The translations under genes and the position numbers were made by a program. From Brevundimonas sp. (GTDB lineage: Bacteria > Pseudomonadota > Alphaproteobacteria > Caulobacterales > Caulobacteraceae): DNA of 18,588 nt. Position 1 is the first letter of the stretch, and every line of letters starts with the position of its first letter. Of the stretch, positions 13,453 through 18,588 are shown piece by piece. The notes below the pieces were generated by a model. That model made no database searches and was not told the DNA's origin. It saw only the letters and a program-made list of their open reading frames with translations. The stretch is from NCBI GenBank assembly GCA_022712235.1, contig JALAGW010000047.1, positions 1-18,588 on the forward strand. The letters run 5' to 3'.

Positions 13453-13473
13453 CTTTGATGCGTGATGCGGCGC

Positions 13474-14007
13474 TTAGCGCGGCGCCAGGATCATGATCAT
13501 CTGGCGGCCTTCCATACGCGGGGCGTATTCGACCTTGGCGACTTCGTCGAAGTCGGCCTGCACCTTGTTGAGCAGCTTCATGCCCAGTTCCGGGTGCGCC
13601 ATTTCACGACCGCGGAAGCGCAGGGTCACCTTGACCTTGTCGCCCTCCTCGAAGAAGCGGTGCATCGACTTGGCCTTCACTTCATAGTCGTGCGTGTCGA
13701 TGTTCGGGCGGAGCTTGATTTCCTTGAGCTCGACGACCTTCTGGCGCTTGCGCGCCTCGGCCTTCTTCTTCTGCTCCTGGAAACGATGCTTGCCGTAGTC
13801 CAGGATCTTGCAGACCGGCGTCTCGGCGTTACCGACGATCTGGACCAGATCCAGACCGGCCTCCTCGGCCGCTTCCAGAGCCGACGACAGCGGCATGACG
13901 CCCTGTTTCTCGCCGTTCTGATCGATCAGCAGCACGCGCGTGGCGCGGATTTCCTGGTTGATGGGCGGCCCGTCCTTGACGGGCGGCGCTTGCATGGGAC
14001 GGCGAAT
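13474..14007 (-). CDS. infC: Translation initiation factor IF-3, probable ATT start
   Basis: IF-3 binds the 30S subunit, checks the start codon and initiator tRNA, and prevents early 50S joining. The N-domain reads INQEIRATRVLLIDQNGE, the linker is rich in Lys/Arg (KKKAEARKRQK), and the C-domain has the hallmarks RPNIDTHDYEVK, KVKVTLRFRGREMAH and LGMKLL. I place the start at ATT (14007-14005), giving 177 aa that begin (M)RRPMQAPP, as alphaproteobacterial IF-3 proteins do (MRRP...). Evidence: AAGGA lies about 11 nt before the ATT but 23 nt before the first ATG (13995), which itself has no ribosome site. No in-frame ATG or GTG exists between the ATT and an upstream stop. If the ATG is used instead, the protein has 173 aa. 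Rare AUU starts let IF-3 repress its own translation. Confidence 0.96.
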   Translation of the reverse strand: MRRPMQAPPVKDGPPINQEIRATRVLLIDQNGEKQGVMPLSSALEAAEEAGLDLVQIVGNAETPVCKILDYGKHRFQEQKKKAEARKRQKVVELKEIKLRPNIDTHDYEVKAKSMHRFFEEGDKVKVTLRFRGREMAHPELGMKLLNKVQADFDEVAKVEYAPRMEGRQMIMILAPR

Positions 14008-14119
14008 GGGCGTCGTTTCCTTATGTGGTCAGAAGACAGGCGATAATCTCGCAGGGTTCAGCGCGCGACGGAGCGGCGCGTTCCCGGCGGGCGGAATATG
14101 ACGACAGAAGCCCCGTAAT

Positions 14120-15082
14120 TCAAGGCTGGTCGGGGTTTGCGCCGATGTAGGCGTCGTGCAGCGCCAGCACGCCCTCGAAGACATGATCGACGGTCAGGTC
14201 CTCGATCGGGGCGAACTGACCGCGCGTCTCGTTGGAGGCCGCCGTGCGGGTCTTCGGCCCCCAGGGACCATAGAGCCACCACTCGGTCGGGCCGAACAGG
14301 CCCAGCGTCGGCCGCCCCAGCGCCGCCGAGACATGCATCAGGCCGCTGTCGTTGCCGACGAACAGAGCCGCCCGGTCGATGGCGGCGGCGGAACACAGAA
14401 TGTCGCCCTTGCCCACGCAGTCGATGGCGCGCTCGCCCGCCGCTTCCAGCGCCGGGGTCGCCGGCGGCCGGTCGCCGGGGCCGCCCACGGGCATGAAGCG
14501 CCAGCCGTCGAAGCGGGGCTCGGCCTTCAGCTTCTCGACCAGAGCGCCCCAGCGGTCGGCGGGCCAGGACTTGCCCGGCTGGTGGGCGATAGGCGCCAAC
14601 GCGATGATCGGCCCCGCGCCCGCCCCGGCGGCCAGTTGCGGGTCAATGACGGCGGCGGCCTCGGCGCGCGCCTGATCGTCGAGGAAGATTTCCGGGTCCA
14701 GAGGCGTAGCCGAGCCCATCAGCCGCGACACCATCTCGACCTTGCGCAGGCCCGTCTCCCAGCGGCGGTTATAGACGATGCGGCGCTTGGCCGGGATCAA
14801 ATAGGCGAGCGCGGAACCGCGGATGTCCACGACCATGTCCCACTGCGTGCCAGCTACCTGCTTCCACAACTCGACCCAGTGTCCGGCGGCCTTCTTCTTG
14901 TCGAGGATGATGACGCGCTCGACGTTCGGCGCCGAACGGAAGAAGGGCGCGGGCGGGCGGCCGCAGGCGACGGTGATCCGGACGCCCGGCAGCTGGCGCG
15001 CGATCTCGCGGATCACGCCCGAGGAGATGACGCAGTCGCCGATCCGGTTGGAACTGACGAAGAGGGCTTTGGGGGCTGACAA
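14120..15082 (-). CDS. Glycosyltransferase family 9 (heptosyltransferase-type)
   Basis: A GT9 protein, 320 aa from a TTG at 15082. GT9 enzymes transfer heptose or related sugars from ADP-heptose onto LPS core at the inner face of the cytoplasmic membrane. The N-terminal Rossmann half has ALFVSSNRIGDCVISSGVIREI with the conserved Asp after NRIG. The C-terminal half has the donor-site stretch FVGNDSGLMHVSAALGRPTLGLFGPTEW. The start is uncertain. The TTG has GAGAG 6 nt upstream and begins where family homology begins (SAPKALFVSSNR). ATGs at 15130 or 15163 lack ribosome sites, and the latter would overlap the divergent hydrolase gene. The acceptor sugar cannot be told. It is divergent from the hydrolase gene and 112 nt from infC. 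Confidence 0.87.
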   Translation of the reverse strand: MSAPKALFVSSNRIGDCVISSGVIREIARQLPGVRITVACGRPPAPFFRSAPNVERVIILDKKKAAGHWVELWKQVAGTQWDMVVDIRGSALAYLIPAKRRIVYNRRWETGLRKVEMVSRLMGSATPLDPEIFLDDQARAEAAAVIDPQLAAGAGAGPIIALAPIAHQPGKSWPADRWGALVEKLKAEPRFDGWRFMPVGGPGDRPPATPALEAAGERAIDCVGKGDILCSAAAIDRAALFVGNDSGLMHVSAALGRPTLGLFGPTEWWLYGPWGPKTRTAASNETRGQFAPIEDLTVDHVFEGVLALHDAYIGANPDQP

Positions 15083-15100
15083 GCGGGGCTCTCGCGGCCT

Positions 15101-15127
15101 GTGAAGAAACCCGGTCTCTGCTAAAGC
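15101..15127 (+). promoter_or_regulatory. Candidate promoter of the ABHD10-like hydrolase
   Basis: GCTAAAGC at 15120-15127 matches the GCTANAWC -10 consensus at seven of eight positions. GTGAAGA at 15101-15107, 12 nt before it, is a poor -35 (4 of 7). Transcription would start near 15133, about 30 nt before the ATG, a sensible leader length. Confidence 0.35.
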
Positions 15128-15161
15128 CATTCCGCGAGGAATGACAGTCCGAGGAGTTTTC

Positions 15162-15902
15162 ATGTCCGACGTCCAGACCCTGATCCGCCCCGATGGCGAG
15201 ACCCTGGCCTATAAGGCGGTCGCGGGCGCCGGTCCCACCGTGGTCTGGATCGGCGGCTTCCGCTCGGACATGGAGGGGACCAAGGCCCTGGCGCTGGACG
15301 CCGCCGCCCGCGAGCGCGGCTGGAGCTATGTCCGCTACGACCACTTCGCCCACGGCGTGTCGAGCGGCGACTGGAGGCAGGCCACCATCGGCCGCTGGCG
15401 CGAGGACGCCGTCGCCCTGATCGACAGCCTGGAAGGGCCGGTGATCCCGGTGGGGTCGTCGATGGGCGGATGGGTGGCGCTGCTGGCGACGCTGGCGCGG
15501 CCGGAGCGGGTCAAGGGCGTGGTCCTGGTCAATCCGGCCCAGGACTTCACCGAAAAACTGATGTGGCCCGGTCTGGCCGACCACGAACGCCAGGCCATCC
15601 TGCGCGAGGGCGAGACGGTCATCACCGAGGAAGGCCTCGGCGCCTACGTCCTGACCCGGCGGATGTTCGAGGAGGCGCGCGACTGGCTGCTGCTGGACGG
15701 CGCGATCGACATCAGCGCTCCGGTGCACGTTCTGCAGGGCCGCGCCGACGACGTGGTGCCGTGGCGCCATCAGGTCGAGCTGGCCGAACGCCTGAGCGGC
15801 GGCGACCTGCGCCTCGACCTGATCGAAGGCGGCGACCACCGGCTGTCGAGTCCCGCGGAACTGGAGCGGCTGGTCGCTGCGGTGGAGGCGATGCGGGACT
15901 GA
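15162..15902 (+). CDS. Alpha/beta hydrolase, ABHD10-like
   Basis: A 246-aa cytoplasmic hydrolase without a signal peptide. The ATG at 15162 is supported by GAGGAG at 15151-15156, 5 nt upstream; an ATG at 15141 has no ribosome site. The fold markers are VVWIGGFRSDMEGTKA (28-42), YDHFAHGVSSGD (59-70), ATIGRWREDA, the nucleophile elbow GSSMGG with Ser100, GRADDVVP with Asp196 and GGDHRL with His226, a complete triad. The HG(V/F)SSGD and IGRW motifs are typical of the ABHD10 group, whose mitochondrial member is a thioesterase or depalmitoylase and acyl-glucuronide hydrolase. The bacterial substrate is unknown to me. It diverges from the GT9 gene and converges on hslU. Confidence 0.88.
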   Translation: MSDVQTLIRPDGETLAYKAVAGAGPTVVWIGGFRSDMEGTKALALDAAARERGWSYVRYDHFAHGVSSGDWRQATIGRWREDAVALIDSLEGPVIPVGSSMGGWVALLATLARPERVKGVVLVNPAQDFTEKLMWPGLADHERQAILREGETVITEEGLGAYVLTRRMFEEARDWLLLDGAIDISAPVHVLQGRADDVVPWRHQVELAERLSGGDLRLDLIEGGDHRLSSPAELERLVAAVEAMRD

Positions 15903-15914
15903 CCGAGCACATTT

Positions 15915-16035
15915 CCTCCCCATGCAATGGGGAGGGGGACCGCGCAGCGGTGGAGGGGCTTGCGGCGACGGAACCAAGCCACCCCTCCGTCTCGTCGGCT
16001 GCGCCGCCGATCCACCTCCCCACACCGTGGGGAGG
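15915..16035. repeat. Composite inverted-repeat element, second sequence family
   Basis: The arms at 15915-15958 and 15981-16035 face each other. Each begins with a hairpin (CCTCCCCA with TGGGGAGG on the left, CCTCCCCAC with GTGGGGAGG on the right), has a central GC palindrome (CCGCGCAGCGG; GGCTGCGCCGCC region), and closes with GGAGGGG. The layout copies that of the elements at 159-325 and 5052-5223, but the sequence is different. It fills the gap between the convergent hydrolase gene and hslU and may terminate both. Confidence 0.7.
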
Positions 16036-16050
16036 AAAGGCGTCAGCCGG

Positions 16051-17355
16051 TCACAGGATGAACCGGCTCAGGTCGATGTTCTTCGCCAGCTCGCCGACCT
16101 TTTCGCGCACCTGATCCCCGTCGAAGGTCAGGGTCTGGCCCGACAGGTCCGAGGCCTTGAAGCTGGTCTCTTCCAGCACCCGCTCCATCACCGTCTGAAG
16201 ACGGCGGGCGCCGATGTTCTCGACGGTCGAGTTGGCGGCCACGGCGGCGTCGGCCATGGCCTCGACCGCGTCATCCGTGAAGACCAGCTCGACCCCTTCG
16301 GTCGCCAGCAGGGCCTGGTTCTGACGGATCAGATTGGCCTCGGGCTCGGTCAGGATGCGCTTGAAGTCGTCGCGGGTCAGGGCCTTCAACTCGACCCGGA
16401 TCGGCAAACGGCCCTGAAGTTCGGGCAGCAGGTCCGAGGGCTTGGCCACGTGGAAGGCGCCCGAGGCGATGAACAGGACGTGGTCGGTCTTCACCGGCCC
16501 GTATTTGGTCGAGACGGTCGTGCCCTCAATCAGAGGCAACAGGTCGCGCTGCACGCCTTCACGTGAAACATCGGCTCCGGACGCGCCCTGACGCGCCGCC
16601 ACCTTGTCGATCTCATCGAGGAAGACGATGCCCTCGTTTTCGGCGAGCAGCAGGGCTTCCTTGGTCAGGCTTTCCTGATCAAGCAGCTTGTCGCTTTCCT
16701 CCGTGGTCAGAGGCGCCATGGCCTCGGCGACCGTCAGCTTGACCGTCTTGGTGCGCCCGCCGCCCATCTTGCCCAACAGGTCCGACAGGTTCAGCAGGCC
16801 GACGTTGCCGCCGCCGCCCGGCATGTCCAGACCCTGCAGAGGCGAGGCCGTGTCGGCCAGGGCGATCTCGATCTCCTTGTCGTCCAGTTCGCCGGCCCGC
16901 AGCTTCTTGCGGAAAGCCTCGCGCGTCGCGGGCTGGGAACCCGGTCCGACCAGGGCGTCCAGAATGCGCTCCTCGGCCTGCCCCTCGGCGCGGGCCTTGA
17001 CGCCCGAGCGGCGCTTGTCGCGCACCATGACCAGGGCGCTCTCGACCAGATCGCGCATGATCTGGTCGACGTCGCGGCCAACATAGCCGACCTCGGTGAA
17101 CTTGGTCGCCTCGACCTTGAGGAAGGGCGAACCGGCCAGCCTGGCCAGACGCCGGGCGATCTCGGTCTTGCCGACGCCCGTCGGGCCGATCATCAGGATG
17201 TTCTTGGGCGTGACCTCGTCGCGCAGATCCGCGGGCACGCGCTTGCGGCGCCAGCGGTTGCGCAGGGCCACGGCCACGGCGCGCTTGGCGTCGTCCTGGC
17301 CGACGATGAAGCGATCCAGTTCGGAGACGATTTCGCGGGGGGAAAGGTCGGTCAT
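16051..17355 (-). CDS. hslU: ATP-dependent protease ATPase subunit HslU
   Basis: A 434-aa AAA+ unfoldase that feeds proteins into the HslV peptidase in the cytoplasm during heat and protein-folding stress. It opens with the family start LSPREIVSELDRFIVGQ. The Walker A is GPTGVGKT (57-64) and the pore loop GYVGRD is at 90-95. The inserted I-domain spans about 110-235. The Walker B is IVFLDEID (243-250), and the C-terminal tail NIDLSRFIL is the conserved segment that docks into HslV. The length is normal. It follows hslV on the same strand after 71 nt, which hold a dispersed hairpin repeat. The two are probably cotranscribed from the hslV promoter. Confidence 0.97.
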   Translation of the reverse strand: MTDLSPREIVSELDRFIVGQDDAKRAVAVALRNRWRRKRVPADLRDEVTPKNILMIGPTGVGKTEIARRLARLAGSPFLKVEATKFTEVGYVGRDVDQIMRDLVESALVMVRDKRRSGVKARAEGQAEERILDALVGPGSQPATREAFRKKLRAGELDDKEIEIALADTASPLQGLDMPGGGGNVGLLNLSDLLGKMGGGRTKTVKLTVAEAMAPLTTEESDKLLDQESLTKEALLLAENEGIVFLDEIDKVAARQGASGADVSREGVQRDLLPLIEGTTVSTKYGPVKTDHVLFIASGAFHVAKPSDLLPELQGRLPIRVELKALTRDDFKRILTEPEANLIRQNQALLATEGVELVFTDDAVEAMADAAVAANSTVENIGARRLQTVMERVLEETSFKASDLSGQTLTFDGDQVREKVGELAKNIDLSRFIL

Positions 17356-17385
17356 GATTCAGACAGTCCAGAAATACTCGGGTAA

Positions 17386-17427
17386 GCGCTCAAGCAGCGC
17401 GGCTCCGCGAGCCGCGCGATAGCGCCC
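17386..17427. repeat. Dispersed hairpin repeat, copy C, in the hslV-hslU spacer
   Basis: It has GCGCTCAAGCAG on the left, GATAGCGCCC on the right, and a perfect 8-bp stem GCGCGGCT/AGCCGCGC around CCGCG. It touches the last base of the hslV stop codon (TAG, 17429-17427) and lies within the probable hslVU message, where it would fold into a stable hairpin. Confidence 0.7.
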
Positions 17428-17981
17428 TACAAACTCTCGATGGTCAGATTGCCGTTGGTGTAGACGCAGATATCGGCGGCGATCTTCATGGCCTTGCGGG
17501 CGATCTGCTCCGCGTCCAGTTCGGTGTGCTCGTCGATCAGGGCGCGGGCGGCGGCCAGCGCATAGTTGCCGCCCGAGCCGACGGCGGCGACGCCGTATTC
17601 CGGCTCCAGCACGTCGCCGACGCCGGTCACGGTCAGAATGGTGTCCTTGTCGGCCACCAGCAGCATGGCCTCCAGCCGACGCAGATAGCGGTCGGTGCGC
17701 CAGTCCTTGGCCAGTTCGACGCAGGCGCGCGCCAACTGGTCGGGATACTGCTCCAGCTTGGCCTCCAGCCGCTCTATCAGGGTCAGGGCGTCGGCCGTGG
17801 CCCCGGCGAAGCCCGCCAGCACCTTGCCGCCCGCGAGTGTTCGCACCTTGCGCGCGGCGCCCTTGACGATGGTCGGCCCCATGGAGACCTGGCCGTCGCC
17901 GGCGATGACGGTGCGGCCGTTCTTGCGCACCGCCAGGATGGTGGTGCCGTGCCAGTCGGGGAAGCTTGAGGTCTGGGTCAT
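17427..17981 (-). CDS. hslV: ATP-dependent protease peptidase subunit HslV
   Basis: A 184-aa proteasome-like threonine peptidase. It forms a double hexameric chamber capped by HslU. Self-cleavage at the G12-T13 bond in DWHGTTILAV exposes the catalytic Thr13; the 12-residue propeptide is usual for alphaproteobacteria. Further signatures are VAGDGQVSMG-type (AGDGQVSMG, about 27-35), GFAGATADAL, and AAVGSGGNYALAAARAL with the conserved GSGG. No ribosome site is seen before the ATG at 17981, and a heat-shock-type promoter candidate ends about 7 nt upstream, so the message may be leaderless. It is divergent from the BLUF gene. Confidence 0.97.
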   Translation of the reverse strand: MTQTSSFPDWHGTTILAVRKNGRTVIAGDGQVSMGPTIVKGAARKVRTLAGGKVLAGFAGATADALTLIERLEAKLEQYPDQLARACVELAKDWRTDRYLRRLEAMLLVADKDTILTVTGVGDVLEPEYGVAAVGSGGNYALAAARALIDEHTELDAEQIARKAMKIAADICVYTNGNLTIESL

Positions 17982-17987
17982 GGCCGA

Positions 17988-18018
17988 TCAGATGGCGAGG
18001 AACCGGGCCGCTCGCAAG
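17988..18018 (-). promoter_or_regulatory. Candidate heat-shock (RpoH-type) promoter of hslVU
   Basis: On the - strand, CTTGCG (18018-18013) is followed after 15 nt by CGCCATCTGA (17997-17988). The RpoH consensus is CTTGAAA, ~14 nt, CCCCATNTA. CTTG, the spacing and the CCAT core agree. The expected transcription start, 6-8 nt further, falls on or next to the hslV ATG. hslVU operons are RpoH-controlled in other proteobacteria. Confidence 0.45.
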
Positions 18019-18071
18019 ACGCCCTCGCGTCGCAGGATGCGTGCGGCGCCGCTTGCCTGTCGTCCCCGTCC

Positions 18072-18548
18072 ATGACACGGAACCCGCCCCCGTCGCGTCC
18101 CAGTCGCGTCGCCTTCGCGTTCAGTCCGAGTACCGCCTTGCCTCTGCACCGCGCCATCTATGTCAGCGACGCCGTCGGCGGCGCGGCGACCAGCCTTCTG
18201 GTCCTGGCCGAAATCCTCGGCGCTTCGGACCGCAACAACCGTCGCGACGGGCTGACCGGGGTTCTGATGCGCCATGGCGGCTGCTTCATGCAGGCGATCG
18301 AAGGCCGTCGCGTCGACGTGGACCGCCTGATGGACGGGGTGCGCCTCGATCCTCGCCACGAGAATCTGCGGCTGCTGTCGGATCAGAACGTGGCGGAGCG
18401 CCTGTTCCGCGAATGGCCGATGACCCTGGTCGAGATGACGCCCAATGCGGCGCGGGTCCTGAACGGCGCAGGCCTGGATCAGCTGAGCCCGGATCGCGCA
18501 GAGGCGCTTCTGACCACGGCGGCGGGCGCCTTGCCGGTTCCGGCCTGA
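18072..18548 (+). CDS. Short BLUF-domain blue-light sensor protein
   Basis: A 158-aa protein whose residues ~25-120 form a BLUF domain, which binds FAD and signals by a hydrogen-bond switch after blue-light absorption. The key residues are visible: Tyr30 in AIYVSDAVG, Asn55/Asn56 in DRNNRRDGLTG, Gln74 in CFMQAIEG, RLDPRH (91-96), and Trp115 with Met117 in EWPM, the semi-conserved pair near the flavin. There is no output domain, only ~35 extra C-terminal residues, so it would act through a partner protein. The first ~23 residues are outside the domain. No ribosome site stands before the ATG at 18072. A TTG at 18138 would give a more typical BLUF start, but also lacks one. It is divergent from hslV. 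Confidence 0.9.
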   Translation: MTRNPPPSRPSRVAFAFSPSTALPLHRAIYVSDAVGGAATSLLVLAEILGASDRNNRRDGLTGVLMRHGGCFMQAIEGRRVDVDRLMDGVRLDPRHENLRLLSDQNVAERLFREWPMTLVEMTPNAARVLNGAGLDQLSPDRAEALLTTAAGALPVPA

Positions 18549-18588
18549 CGTCGACTCCTGACGCCACACCCTGACGACTGGGCTCGAC

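Noticed and set aside
14769..16025. Long - strand open frame (418 codons) across the GT9/hydrolase divergent region
   Set aside because: It crosses two supported genes in the wrong frames as well as an inverted repeat; composition is typical of antisense GC-rich frames.
18549..18588. Possible further gene or terminator after the BLUF gene
   Set aside because: Only 40 nt remain, with no strong stem and no supported reading frame.

Overview
The window is a GC-rich chromosomal segment. It most resembles a Caulobacterales alphaproteobacterium, probably Brevundimonas or a close relative. This is inferred from gene content (an EipA/DUF1134 lipoprotein, sulfolipid synthase SqdB, alphaproteobacterial-type HslV/HslU and InfC), strong GC bias at third codon positions, and promoter-like sequences of the Caulobacter housekeeping type (TTG...GCTANA). 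No database search was run. Nothing looks like a phage, plasmid or transposase gene. Most of it is core chromosome, and the unusual material lies between and around the genes.

Left part (1-4105, + strand): the last 48 codons of glmS, then galU overlapping a YjaB-like acetyltransferase by 4 nt, then the sulfoquinovose synthase gene sqdB followed 10 nt later by an atypical SDR gene. GlmS and GalU make sugar precursors for the envelope, and SqdB makes UDP-sulfoquinovose for the sulfolipid SQDG. A hairpin-rich region (4084-4280) separates this block from convergent genes.

Central part (4269-14007, - strand, transcribed right to left): infC, an S9-type peptidase, rpmI, rplT, dodecin, pheS, two small paralogous genes, pheT, a YqhA-family membrane protein, and an EipA-family lipoprotein. 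This is the familiar infC-rpmI-rplT-pheS-pheT translation cluster with insertions. A peptidase gene and a strong terminator separate infC from rpmI. A terminator and dodecin separate rplT from pheS. Two tandem pentapeptide-repeat-like genes sit between the two subunits of phenylalanyl-tRNA synthetase, joined to each other and to pheT by ATGA stop/start overlaps. infC appears to begin with the rare codon ATT.

Right part (14120-18588): a GT9 (heptosyltransferase-type) gene diverges from an ABHD10-like alpha/beta hydrolase gene. Then come hslU and hslV on the - strand (order of transcription hslV, hslU) and a divergent short BLUF blue-light sensor gene on the + strand.

Non-coding structure: two ~170-nt composite elements with ~52-nt inverted arms (159-325, 5052-5223), a third of the same architecture but different sequence (15915-16035), and a separate dispersed hairpin repeat framed by GCTCAAGCAG and TAGCGCCC (three clear copies, one degenerate). 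Structured leaders precede rpmI and rplT. No tRNA, rRNA or CRISPR array was seen.
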